From Alphaproteobacteria bacterium (GTDB lineage: Bacteria; Pseudomonadota; Alphaproteobacteria; Caulobacterales; Parvularculaceae): a DNA stretch of 64,000 nt. The position numbers and the translations under genes were made by a program. Location: NCBI GenBank assembly GCA_030426465.1, contig JAUHYK010000005.1, forward strand, positions 1-64,000, in the 5' to 3' direction. Numbering within the stretch: position 1 is the stretch's first letter; each line of letters starts with the position of its first letter. Of this stretch, positions 50,594-58,888 are shown one piece after another. The notes beneath the pieces are model-generated. The model was not told where the DNA came from, did not search any database, and was given only the letters and a program-made list of their open reading frames with translations.

Positions 50594-51352
50594 ATGAGCT
50601 TCTTTAATCGCAATCAGAACTGCGGACGGCGCTTTGGCGCCGGGGCGGCGATTGCGTTGGCGCTCTCTTTCCTCGGATCGTTCGGCGCGCGCGCCGGCGA
50701 TATTGATTTCTTTGTCGGCGGCGCTTCTGCGCGCGTTCCTGTCGTCAGCATGGCGGAGCGCAAATTCGCCACTGTCGTCCGGCAGCAATATGATTTCAGC
50801 TGCGGGTCTGCGGCCCTGGCGACCCTTTTGACCTTTCACTATGACCGCGAAACATCGGAAACCGATGCCTTCAAGGCCATGTGGGATGTCGGCGATCAGA
50901 ATCGCATTCGCGAGCTTGGCTTCTCGCTTCTGGAAATGAAGCGCTATCTTGAAAGCCTCAATCTGAAAGCTGACGGCTTTGTTTTGAGTCTCGACCGGGT
51001 TCAGGAAATCGGTGTTCCCGGCATCGCGCTTGTAGATGTGCGCGGATACAAACATTTCGTTGTAATTAAAGGCATAACGGACGAGGTCGTATTGATCGGC
51101 GACCCGTCTGCAGGAGTTATATCGTTGCCGCGTAACATATTTGAGCAACGGTGGGATGGAACGATTTTGTTCATTCGTTCTGATGTCGTGCGCGGTAAGC
51201 AGAGTTTCAACCAAGTTGCTGACTGGCGGCTTGCGCCGTCGGCCCCGCATGACCGGGCGCTTGATGATGAATCGCTTCAGTCGCTTTATCTAAATCAGAC
51301 GCGTCCATCCTTCTCTGGTTTCACGATCAACACTATTGTGGAGGTTCGATAA
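50594..51352 (+). CDS. Exported C39-family cysteine peptidase (FapD-like)
   Basis: 252-aa stand-alone peptidase of the bacteriocin-processing C39 family. It has a Sec signal (MSFFNRNQNCGRRFGAGAAI ... SFGARA) and no ABC-transporter domains. Active-site parts: VRQQYDFSCGSAALATLLTF (oxyanion Gln and catalytic Cys), YKHFVVIKGITDEVVLIGDP (His and Asp). The same architecture and gene position characterise FapD of the Fap amyloid system. It probably acts in the periplasm on substrates with a double-glycine motif. It starts 21 bases after the small subunit gene and shares one base with the next gene. Confidence 0.88.
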   Translation: MSFFNRNQNCGRRFGAGAAIALALSFLGSFGARAGDIDFFVGGASARVPVVSMAERKFATVVRQQYDFSCGSAALATLLTFHYDRETSETDAFKAMWDVGDQNRIRELGFSLLEMKRYLESLNLKADGFVLSLDRVQEIGVPGIALVDVRGYKHFVVIKGITDEVVLIGDPSAGVISLPRNIFEQRWDGTILFIRSDVVRGKQSFNQVADWRLAPSAPHDRALDDESLQSLYLNQTRPSFSGFTINTIVEVR

Positions 51353-52467
51353 TGTTATTCGTGAAATCCGCCAGCATCATGGGCGCCGCCAGCCTGATTT
51401 CCATGGGTGCAGCCGCGGCGAGCGAGCCGGATGATCTTTTTGCTGCGGGTCTGCTTGAGCTTAATGAAAAGCCAATGACGGCGAATGAGCTTGGTGAAGC
51501 GCGCGGCGGCTTCAGTTTTGGCGGGTTGGATTTCAATATCGGCGTCCAGGTGTTGCCGCCGACGTTTAATCCTCTTCCCGACGGCCCTTTCGGCGCCAGC
51601 GGCGGACCTTTTGGATCGAATGGCGGTCCATTCGGTCAAAATGGAGGCCCATTCGGGAATAACGGGAACCATAATAACAACGCCAGCCAGAACAACGCAC
51701 CTTCCGCGCCCCAGCCTGTTGCCCAAAACACGCCGGCTGCATCCACACAACAACCGGCCGCACAGCCAACAACTGTGGCGAGCGCTACGCCGTCAGCGCC
51801 GCCGCCAACAACATCTGCGCCCGCGGCGCCTGCAAGCTCACCCACCCCCGCGGCGGCGACCACGACGCCTACGCCGTCACCAGCAGCGACTAACACAACC
51901 ACCACATCCACGCCGCCTGCAACCGTTGCAACGACGCCCCCGGCGCCGACCAGCGGCAATAATAATACCCAGACGGCTTCCAACTCAGCGCCAGCTCCTT
52001 CAACGCCATATACGCCGCTCCCAACGTCGGGTTCTTCACCGGCTGGCGCATCACAAAGCAGTCAGGGATCTTCTTCATCTACAACACCCCCTCCGGAGAT
52101 TAGCTCCACTCCCACCAACCCGATCCCGGTTCCAGCTTCTGAACGGAAAAATCAATACAGCACCCCTCTGACAATGTCGGTTTTGCCAGGCAACGGGGGA
52201 GGCGCGCAAAACTCCTCTCCTGACGCCCAACCGACCACAATGTCCGCGACGATGAGAGATATTGATGATCGGGCCGGTGTTCGCGGAATTGAATCGAACG
52301 GGCTGAGCAGCGTGGTCAACAACACCCTCAACAATGTGTTCATTTCTCAGGAAGTGGTCATGAATGTTCAGGTGACAAACTATGATTTCGCCATGAGCAT
52401 GCGGCGTGTGAGCAATGTGACCTCACAGGCAGTCTCCCAGAGCTTCTTCCTGCCCGGGCTCAACTAG
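51352..52467 (+). CDS. Exported GG-leader, Pro/Thr-rich protein (putative fibre-associated subunit)
   Basis: 371-aa protein. Sec signal (1-23, SASIMGAASLISMGAAAA), acidic propeptide with LNEKPMTANELGEARGG^FSFGG, which is like the leaders cleaved by C39 peptidases after GG (residues about 37-53), then GGPFG repeats (four copies, GPFGASGGPFGSNGGPFGQN), a long Pro/Thr/Ala linker (about 120-260) and a folded-looking C-terminal region (GLSSVVNNTLNNVFISQEVV ... SQSFFLPGLN). The ATG overlaps the C39 stop by one base. It is the last gene before the terminator. Cleavage and role are inferred. Confidence 0.8.
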   Translation: MLFVKSASIMGAASLISMGAAAASEPDDLFAAGLLELNEKPMTANELGEARGGFSFGGLDFNIGVQVLPPTFNPLPDGPFGASGGPFGSNGGPFGQNGGPFGNNGNHNNNASQNNAPSAPQPVAQNTPAASTQQPAAQPTTVASATPSAPPPTTSAPAAPASSPTPAAATTTPTPSPAATNTTTTSTPPATVATTPPAPTSGNNNTQTASNSAPAPSTPYTPLPTSGSSPAGASQSSQGSSSSTTPPPEISSTPTNPIPVPASERKNQYSTPLTMSVLPGNGGGAQNSSPDAQPTTMSATMRDIDDRAGVRGIESNGLSSVVNNTLNNVFISQEVVMNVQVTNYDFAMSMRRVSNVTSQAVSQSFFLPGLN

Positions 52468-52512
52468 GCAAGCTGTATTACACAAGATTGGGCCACGCTC
52501 TTCTGATTTTTC

Positions 52513-52548
52513 AAACAGGCTTTTCCGATGGAAAGGCCTGTTTTGTTT
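52513..52548 (+). terminator. Rho-independent terminator of the repeat-protein operon
   Basis: AAACAGGCTTTTCC / GGAAAGGCCTGTTT stem (one G-T pair) with loop GAT, followed by TTTGTTT. It closes the sigma-54 operon, 46 bases after the last stop, and is convergent to the response-regulator gene. Confidence 0.85.
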
Positions 52549-52577
52549 AGTGCGAGGGTTGTGCGCGAAAGTCCTGT

Positions 52578-53222
52578 TTATTCCACGAGTTGATGTTTCA
52601 CAGCGTAAAGCGCCGCCTGTGTGCGGTCCGTGACATCAAGCTTCGACAGGACGACGCTGACATAACCCTTCACTGTGCCTTCTGTGAGATTGTGGTCATA
52701 GGCGATGATTTTGTTGCTTTTGCCGCTTGCAATGGCGCGCAGAATATCGAGCTCCCGCGGGGTCAGCTTTTCATGGGGCAGACGTTCCCCGGTCGCGCGA
52801 CGCAGAAGTTGTTTCTGTACGGAGGGGTGAAAAACGGGCGAGCCGCGATGGGCGCTTTCTATAGACCACACCAATTCGCCGCGTGAAACGTCTTTCAGCA
52901 AGTAGCCCATCACCTCCGCATCGATCGCCTCTTGAAGTTTGAGGTCGTCGCCAAGCGCGCTCGTCAACAAGATCACGCGTGACGGCAAGTCCTGTCGCCG
53001 GATCTCGGCTGCGGCTTCTATGCCGCTGCGTCCGGGCAGGGTCACATCCATGAGAATGATGTCGGGTTTCAACGTTGCGGCGAGCTGTTCGCCTTGCTCG
53101 GCGTCACCAGCTTCGCCGATGATTTCAATGCCGGGTTCGTCGCTCAAAAGGGTGCGCAAACCCTCCCGGACGATCGGGTGGTCATCGACGATCATGACGC
53201 GTATGGGGGCGCGTTCCATCAC
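52578..53222 (-). CDS. NarL/FixJ-type response regulator
   Basis: 214-aa two-domain regulator. Receiver domain: acidic pocket in IRVMIVDDHPIVREGLRTLL, phospho-acceptor Asp in PDIILMDVTLPGRSGIEAAA, and Lys in VMGYLLKDVSRGELV. C-terminal LuxR-type helix-turn-helix: LTPRELDILRAIASGKSNKI. It follows the GAF kinase gene by 26 bases, so the pair is one operon. Targets may be the FNR-like-controlled stress genes on its far side or the repeat-protein operon it faces; the sequence does not decide. Confidence 0.92.
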   Translation of the reverse strand: MMERAPIRVMIVDDHPIVREGLRTLLSDEPGIEIIGEAGDAEQGEQLAATLKPDIILMDVTLPGRSGIEAAAEIRRQDLPSRVILLTSALGDDLKLQEAIDAEVMGYLLKDVSRGELVWSIESAHRGSPVFHPSVQKQLLRRATGERLPHEKLTPRELDILRAIASGKSNKIIAYDHNLTEGTVKGYVSVVLSKLDVTDRTQAALYAVKHQLVE

Positions 53223-53248
53223 CCTGGCCTTTCTCCCTTGGGAGCTTT

Positions 53249-54394
53249 TTAAGCCAGAGGAAGCCGAACCTCAACGCCGAACCCCTGCGGCGTGGGATTG
53301 AGGATGTGGAGATCGCCCCCAAGCCGGGCGGCGCGGGCGCGCATGCTGGGGAGTCCTATCTGCGTCGACGCGGTCGTTCCAGCCTGATTCTCAGGCATTC
53401 CGCGGCCATCGTCGAGGATGCGAAATATCAGTTCGGTTTCGTGATAGTCCAGTGAAATGAAGATGTTATCGGCCTTGCCATGGCGTATGGCGTTGGCCAG
53501 CGCTTCCTGTGCGATACGCAATAGCGCTTCGGCCTGATCAGGGGCCAGTCGTTCGTCATCAACATCGATCGTCACCGTGGCGTATTCATTGGCGGTGAGG
53601 GCGCAGTGCCGGGCAAGCGCCTTGGCGAGGCCATCGGCGAGAGCATGGGCGGCGAGTGAGTCCTTTTCCTCGGGCGGGCCGCGCAATTCAAACAGGAGCG
53701 CTTTCATCTCGCGCTGGGCGAGGCTGGCGATGTCGAGCAGGCGGGAAGTGCGGGCGTCGCCTTCCTCTTTGCTGCGCTCATATCCGGCGCCGATCGATTG
53801 CGCGACCAGCGACAGGGAAAAGATCAGCTGACTGACATTATCGTGGAGATCACGGGCGAGGCGTTGGCGCTCTTTGAGTCTGGCGTAATTTTTTTCCCGC
53901 TCATAGGAGCGGGCGTTGTTGATGGCGATTGCGGCGTGCCGTGCAAAAATGCCGAGCATCCGGATGTCATTATCCCCAAAGCGCTTCGGCGGGCCCGCGC
54001 CAATACCGAAAGTGCCGATAATATCGCCGCGCCACATGATCGGCATGCCGATGACGCTGTCTTCATCCATACCGTGCAGCTTTGGTTTTTCCAGTGAGCC
54101 ATAGGTTTCGGGCAAAACAGGGGCGCAGCGGGCGTAGACGCTGCCCGCCAACCCTTCATCCGGTAAAGAGATCGACCCGAGTTCCTGGGGCGGCATGCGG
54201 TAAACGGCCTCGATCCTGACGATGCCTTCCTCGGGAACGACGAGGCCGATGGAGCCTCGTTCCGCGTGCAACAGCTCGCAGGCTTTTTGAATAATGATCG
54301 TCAAAAGCGGGCGCAGCTCAAGCTCGCCACTGATGACTTCGATCATCTCGCGCAGGTGATCCTGATCGATCATGGAGGCGGGAGAGTCTGTCAT
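53249..54394 (-). CDS. Soluble GAF-domain histidine kinase (NarX/DevS-like)
   Basis: 381-aa kinase with no membrane segment. GAF domain (about residues 22-165; LLTIIIQKACELLHAERGSI, GMPIMWRGDIIGTFGIGAGP), HisKA_3 dimerisation with phospho-His in RLARDLHDNVSQLIFSLSLV, and an HATPase domain (EALANAIRHGKADNIFISLD, ILDDGRGMPE, GLPSMRARAARLGGDLHI). Kinases of this make-up (for example DevS/DosS) sense redox or gas ligands through GAF domains. It pairs with the downstream NarL-type regulator. The signal here is unknown; no haem ligand could be assigned. Confidence 0.92.
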   Translation of the reverse strand: MTDSPASMIDQDHLREMIEVISGELELRPLLTIIIQKACELLHAERGSIGLVVPEEGIVRIEAVYRMPPQELGSISLPDEGLAGSVYARCAPVLPETYGSLEKPKLHGMDEDSVIGMPIMWRGDIIGTFGIGAGPPKRFGDNDIRMLGIFARHAAIAINNARSYEREKNYARLKERQRLARDLHDNVSQLIFSLSLVAQSIGAGYERSKEEGDARTSRLLDIASLAQREMKALLFELRGPPEEKDSLAAHALADGLAKALARHCALTANEYATVTIDVDDERLAPDQAEALLRIAQEALANAIRHGKADNIFISLDYHETELIFRILDDGRGMPENQAGTTASTQIGLPSMRARAARLGGDLHILNPTPQGFGVEVRLPLA

Positions 54395-54788
54395 TCTCGG
54401 GACCGGCGCTATTTGCTTCCGACAGGGGCGGGCGCCTAACCAAAGTTAGCGTCCTCACGCGCGAATTGCAGCACTGATGAACGCTGTTGGCAAGCCGCGC
54501 TATAGAAGCATGGCGGAAAGTGTAAATGCGCCGCTCAATCCGGGGACGGTCCGGCGGCGCATTTTACGATGCGGTGCAAGAGTGCTTCGAAAGGTCTTAT
54601 AAGTCGAAAACGCCGCACTCTATTTGATAATCAGTTGCACAAGATCAAGGTCTGCAGATCATGATATCATAGGATGGTGATAAGCAGTCTCCATCCCGGA
54701 TATGGAAATGCGGCATGATCTTGTGTGGCTGGCGGATGATGAGTGATGTTGCTGGGAAAGAACTTGGCGATTGAGCCGGAAGAGGATA
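54395..54788. other. Long intergenic region between kinase and phosphorylase genes
   Basis: This 394-bp stretch separates divergent transcripts and has no convincing gene. It holds the promoters of the kinase pair (leftward) and of the phosphorylase cluster (rightward) and an FNR/FixK-like half-perfect palindrome at 54635-54648. Short inverted segments are present, but no strong hairpin. Confidence 0.6.
54635..54648. promoter_or_regulatory. FNR/FixK-like site upstream of the phosphorylase cluster
   Basis: TTGCACAAGATCAA matches the TTGA-N6-TCAA consensus in seven of eight positions, with a perfect ATCAA right half. It lies about 140 bases before the phosphorylase ATG. Together with the perfect site at 58825 it suggests oxygen control of the cluster. 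Confidence 0.5.
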
Positions 54789-56321
54789 ATGGCGGCGCAG
54801 ACCGACTATCTGAAAGTAAAGCGGGTTGCGATTGATACGGAGCCGGAGAACACGGTTTTCCTGTCCCGGCAATGCACAATATATCGCCCGGAGGAATTCA
54901 GAGCGCTGAAGAAAATTGAAGTCAGCGCCGGAGCAAAAAAACTTCTCGCTACACTGGTTGTGACAGATGACCATACGATAACAGCGCCGGATGAGCTTGG
55001 CGTCGGGGCGCCTGCTTTCCGTCGGCTTGGCCTCGCCGAAGGCGAAAGCGTGCAGATCGCACAGGCGACGCCGCCGCGCAGTCTTGACGCGGTGCGGCGC
55101 AAAATCGGCGGCGAGGTCATGAGCGCCGGAGAGATTAAAGCGATCATCACGGATGTCGCCGCGCATCGCTATTCGCCTATGGAAATCGCCGCCTATCTGA
55201 TTGCATCGGCCAGTTTTACGACAACGGATGAGCTGTTGGCGACGACGCGGGCGATGGCGGAAAGCGGAACAGAGATTAAATGGAACGCGCCGCTAATTGT
55301 GGACAAACATTGCATTGGCGGGATTCCGGGAAACCGCACGTCAATGATCGTGGCGCCCATTGTCGCGGCGCATGGGCTTAAAATGCCAAAAACATCATCG
55401 CGGGCGATCACCTCCCCAAGCGGCACGGCGGATACGATGGAAGTGCTCGCAAATGTGGCGCTATCGATTGAGGACATGAAGCGCGTTGTCAGTCTCGAAA
55501 ACGCGTGTCTTGCCTGGGGCGGCCATGTCAATCTTTCCCCCGCCGATGATGTCTTGATTACGGTGGAGCGGCCGCTCGCGATTGATACGCGCGAGCAGAT
55601 GGTCGCATCTATCTTATCGAAAAAACTGGCGGCGGGATCGACGCATATTGTGCTGGATATTCCTGTGGGCCCAACAGCCAAGGTCAGATCCCAAGGCGAT
55701 GCGGTGCGGCTGCGCAAACTTATGGAGTATGTGAGCGCCGAAATCGGGCTTGTTATTGATGTTGTTTTTACAGATGGCGCGCAGCCGGTTGGGCGCGGCG
55801 TAGGGCCCGTGCTGGAGGCGCGAGACGTCATGGCGGTCTTGAAAAACCAGCCGGAAGCGCCGTCCGACCTCCGGGCGCGGTCGTTGTTGCTTGCGGGACG
55901 GGTTCTCGACTTTGACCCGGCCCTGCGTGGCGGCGCCGGACGGGCGCGCGCGCAAGAGTTACTGGATTCTGGCGAGGCGCTTGCGGCGATGGAGCGAATT
56001 ATTGAAGCGCAAGGGCGCGCATCGGCGTCAGCCTGCGCCGGTGAATTGACGGCGGTAATCGTCGCAACCCGTGACGGTGTTGTCAGCGCCATGGACTGCT
56101 TTCGTCTCGCGCGTATCGCCCGGCTTGCAGGCGCTCCTATGGACAAAGGCGCTGGCATTGATCTGTTCAAAAAGATCGGCGATCACGCCAGAAAAGGAGA
56201 CCCGCTCTACCGCATACATTCCTGTTTTGCGTCCGATTTTGAATTCGCCAAAGCGATGGCGCATGAAGATTCAGGCGTGACCGTGGACGGCGCAGCCATG
56301 CGTGGGAGCGTCAAGGAATGA
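54789..56321 (+). CDS. AMP phosphorylase / thymidine phosphorylase family protein
   Basis: 510-aa nucleoside- or nucleotide-phosphorolysing enzyme. It is longer than classical thymidine phosphorylase because of an extra N-terminal domain, as in AMP phosphorylases. Signatures: IVDKHCIGGIPGNRTSMIVA, SSRAITSPSGTADTMEVLAN, CLAWGGHVNLSPADDVLI and GLVIDVVFTDGAQPVGRGVG. It would release ribose 1,5-bisphosphate or ribose-1-phosphate from nucleotides. ATG at 54789 has GGAAGAGG before it. It overlaps the PRPP-synthetase-like gene by four bases; the pair could recycle ribose phosphate under energy stress. Confidence 0.9.
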   Translation: MAAQTDYLKVKRVAIDTEPENTVFLSRQCTIYRPEEFRALKKIEVSAGAKKLLATLVVTDDHTITAPDELGVGAPAFRRLGLAEGESVQIAQATPPRSLDAVRRKIGGEVMSAGEIKAIITDVAAHRYSPMEIAAYLIASASFTTTDELLATTRAMAESGTEIKWNAPLIVDKHCIGGIPGNRTSMIVAPIVAAHGLKMPKTSSRAITSPSGTADTMEVLANVALSIEDMKRVVSLENACLAWGGHVNLSPADDVLITVERPLAIDTREQMVASILSKKLAAGSTHIVLDIPVGPTAKVRSQGDAVRLRKLMEYVSAEIGLVIDVVFTDGAQPVGRGVGPVLEARDVMAVLKNQPEAPSDLRARSLLLAGRVLDFDPALRGGAGRARAQELLDSGEALAAMERIIEAQGRASASACAGELTAVIVATRDGVVSAMDCFRLARIARLAGAPMDKGAGIDLFKKIGDHARKGDPLYRIHSCFASDFEFAKAMAHEDSGVTVDGAAMRGSVKE

Positions 56322-57217
56322 TGAAACGGCTGATCGCAGCGATGCCGGAAGACCTGAAAGCCGCGCAAAGGCTGGCAGTGCAAACGGGAATAAAGCTGTC
56401 TGAAATCAGCATTCACAAGTTTCCGGATGGTGAAAGCCTAGTGCGGGCGCCGGCAGTGGCGGAAACCGTGATTGTGTATTGTTCGCTGAATGATCCAAAT
56501 ACGAAACTTGTAGAGCTTGGACTTGCGGCCTCCGCGATGAGGGATGCTGGCGCGAAACGGCTGGTTTTGATTGCGCCCTATCTTTGTTACATGCGTCAGG
56601 ATATCGCTTTTCATAAAGGCGAAGCAGTGGCGCAACGGTTCGTTTGCGCATTGCTGGCGCAATGGTTTGACCGTGTCATCACCGTGGAGCCGCATCTTCA
56701 TCGCACGAAAACACTGGCGACAGTGATGCCGGGCGTTGAAACTTCAGCCCTGTCTGCGGCCGCGTTGTTGGCGGGGCTGATCCAGAAGAATGATGTGGCG
56801 GCGGGGGATATTCTTGTCGTCGGACCTGACGCGGAATCGCAGAGCTGGACGTCTTCTGTTGCGTCTGCAATTGGGGCGCCGTTTATGACACTTAAAAAAG
56901 TACGGGGCGGTGACAGTAATGTTTCTGTGTCAGCGGGTGAAATAACCGTGGTTTCGGGCAAGCATATTTATCTCGTGGATGATGTCATATCAACTGGAGC
57001 GACTGTTTCCGCCGCCGCTACTCTCTTAAAACATCACGGTGCAAAGCGTATAGATGTGCTGGCCGTGCACGCCCTTTTTGCGAAAACTGATGAAGAGAAA
57101 ATGCTGAAGGCGGGCGTCGCGTCGGTCCGGTCAACGGATAGCGTTGCTCACGCTACAAATGCCGTGGAGATTTCGCCTTTACTCGCTGCGGCGCTGGAGA
57201 AGGAGTGGCGTTCATGA
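56318..57217 (+). CDS. Ribose-phosphate pyrophosphokinase family protein
   Basis: 299-aa PRPP synthetase homologue. ISIHKFPDGESLVRAPAVAE, LIAPYLCYMRQDIAFHKGEA (the RQD..F.PGE-like loop) and IYLVDDVISTGATVSAAATL (PRPP-binding loop) are recognised. It is shorter and more divergent than the housekeeping enzyme and is translationally coupled to the AMP/thymidine phosphorylase, so a specialised role in nucleotide salvage is likely. It overlaps the next gene by four bases. Confidence 0.9.
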   Translation: MMKRLIAAMPEDLKAAQRLAVQTGIKLSEISIHKFPDGESLVRAPAVAETVIVYCSLNDPNTKLVELGLAASAMRDAGAKRLVLIAPYLCYMRQDIAFHKGEAVAQRFVCALLAQWFDRVITVEPHLHRTKTLATVMPGVETSALSAAALLAGLIQKNDVAAGDILVVGPDAESQSWTSSVASAIGAPFMTLKKVRGGDSNVSVSAGEITVVSGKHIYLVDDVISTGATVSAAATLLKHHGAKRIDVLAVHALFAKTDEEKMLKAGVASVRSTDSVAHATNAVEISPLLAAALEKEWRS

Positions 57218-58806
57218 CCATGCGCATCAAATTTTGCGGCGCCGCCGGAACGGTGACTGGCTCGTGCTACTGGATCGAGCATGAAAAGGGCGCCTTTATC
57301 ATCGATTGCGGTATGTTTCAGGGGTCAAAAACCCTGAAGGAACTCAATTATGGCGAGTTTCCGTTTCCGGCGGATAAAGCGGATTTCGTTTTGCTGACGC
57401 ATGCGCATATTGATCACAGTGGATTGCTGCCGAAGCTGATGTGCAACGGCTTTGAAGGAAAGGTCTACACGACGGAGGGAACAAAAGACCTGTTGCGCTT
57501 CATGTTGCCTGACAGCGGCTACATTCAGGAAATGGAAGTCGGTTTTCTGAACCGCCGAAACGCGCAGCGGGGCCGTAAAGAGGTGGAGCCGATTTACACC
57601 AGCGAACAGGGCGCGGCGGCGGCGGAAGAGATTATCGCCAGAGATTATCAGCGCTGGTTCGGGCCGGGGCCGGGGGTGCGGGCGCGTTTCTGGAATGCGG
57701 GACATATTCTCGGGTCGGCGTCAATTGAAGTGGAAATTGAAACCGGAGACGAAATGGAGCGCATAATGCGGCTTTTATTCTCCGGCGATATCGGGCCTGA
57801 TCACAAGCTGTTTCATCCAGACCCTGATGGGCCTAGCAATCTTGATTATGTGATTTGCGAAGCAACCTATGGCGCGCGCGAGCGGCCGGTCTTGAAGCCT
57901 GATGCACGCCGAAAAGTGTTGGGCGATATCGTGCAACAGGCGATGGAACGGGGCGGGGTATTGGTCATTCCGGCTTTCAGCGTCGAACGCACGCAAGAAC
58001 TTCTCGCCGACCTCAGCATGTTGATGAAGAACGGCGACATCGAGGAGCGGATCGTGTTTCTGGATTCGCCGCTCGCCATAAAAGCGACGGAAGTCTTCGA
58101 ACGCCATGCAGAAGATCTGGAGGATCTCGGTCTCAATGGCGACCTTTTTGAAAACCCCGCCTTTCATTTCACGCGGACAGTGGATGAAAGCAAGGCTATC
58201 AACAATTATGAGAATGGCGTCATTATTATCGCCGCCAGCGGTATGTGCGAGGCGGGCCGCATTCGCCATCATTTAAAACGCCGGCTTTGGGACAAGAAGA
58301 ATACTATCTTGCTGACGGGCTATCAGGCAGGAGGCACACTAGGCTCCATTCTTGAACGGGGCGCCAAGGCTGTACGGATTCAGGGGGAGGAAGTGCGCGT
58401 AAAGGCGCATGTTCAGTCCATTGATATTTATTCCGGGCATGTAGATGCAAGCGGTCTTTATGACTGGATGATGGCGCGCAAGCCTGTGACGCGGGGTGTG
58501 TTTTTAACGCATGGTGAAAGCGAAGGGCTTGAGGCGCTTCGTAGCCGTCTTGTCGCCGCCGGTTTTGAAAACGATCGTGTCATTGTTCCGAGCCTTGATG
58601 ATGAGGTCGATCTCCTGGGGCGGGGCGGGATTGTCACGCGAACCGGCCCCAGACGTCTTGGGCATGCGGGTGTTGTTAATCTGGACTGGCACAATGATTT
58701 GGCCCAGCTTTCTCTCGATATCCGTGAAGCGTTGGAAGGGGCGGCCGATGAACGCGCTCGAAATGTTATCTTGCGACGTTTGCGCCGCGCCCTTGAAGAA
58801 GGGTAG
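57214..58806 (+). CDS. Metallo-beta-lactamase/beta-CASP family protein (putative RNA exonuclease)
   Basis: 530-aa two-domain hydrolase. Metal site: DFVLLTHAHIDHSGLLPKLM (HxHxDH), RFWNAGHILGSASIEVEIET, LLFSGDIGPDH; beta-CASP and RMMBL parts: IIAASGMCEAGRIRHHLKRR, NTILLTGYQAGGTLG and VHSID-like VQSIDIYSGHVDASGL. Homologues are annotated as RNA-processing exonucleases or MBL fold hydrolases. ATG at 57214 (ATGA overlap, GGAGAAGGAG site) is preferred over GTG at 57205. In the same unit as the phosphorylase and PRPP genes. Confidence 0.92.
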   Translation: MTMRIKFCGAAGTVTGSCYWIEHEKGAFIIDCGMFQGSKTLKELNYGEFPFPADKADFVLLTHAHIDHSGLLPKLMCNGFEGKVYTTEGTKDLLRFMLPDSGYIQEMEVGFLNRRNAQRGRKEVEPIYTSEQGAAAAEEIIARDYQRWFGPGPGVRARFWNAGHILGSASIEVEIETGDEMERIMRLLFSGDIGPDHKLFHPDPDGPSNLDYVICEATYGARERPVLKPDARRKVLGDIVQQAMERGGVLVIPAFSVERTQELLADLSMLMKNGDIEERIVFLDSPLAIKATEVFERHAEDLEDLGLNGDLFENPAFHFTRTVDESKAINNYENGVIIIAASGMCEAGRIRHHLKRRLWDKKNTILLTGYQAGGTLGSILERGAKAVRIQGEEVRVKAHVQSIDIYSGHVDASGLYDWMMARKPVTRGVFLTHGESEGLEALRSRLVAAGFENDRVIVPSLDDEVDLLGRGGIVTRTGPRRLGHAGVVNLDWHNDLAQLSLDIREALEGAADERARNVILRRLRRALEEG

Positions 58807-58824
58807 AATGCGCGAGCGGGCGCA

Positions 58825-58838
58825 TTGACCTCGGTCAA
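58825..58838. promoter_or_regulatory. FNR/FixK-type box upstream of universal stress protein gene
   Basis: TTGACCTCGGTCAA is a perfect palindrome matching the FNR/FixK consensus TTGA-N6-TCAA. It lies about 50 bases before the stress-protein ATG, in an 82-bp gap. Low-oxygen activation by an FNR/FixK-type regulator is expected; the regulator itself is not in the window. Confidence 0.75.
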
Positions 58839-58888
58839 TAAGCGCAGCTAGGGCTTGGGGTAGGCTTCTTTTTTCAGGAGAGACCGTC

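Noticed and set aside
50327-51250. 307-aa leftward frame opposite the C39 peptidase
   Set aside because: Shadow of a gene with full active site on the other strand.
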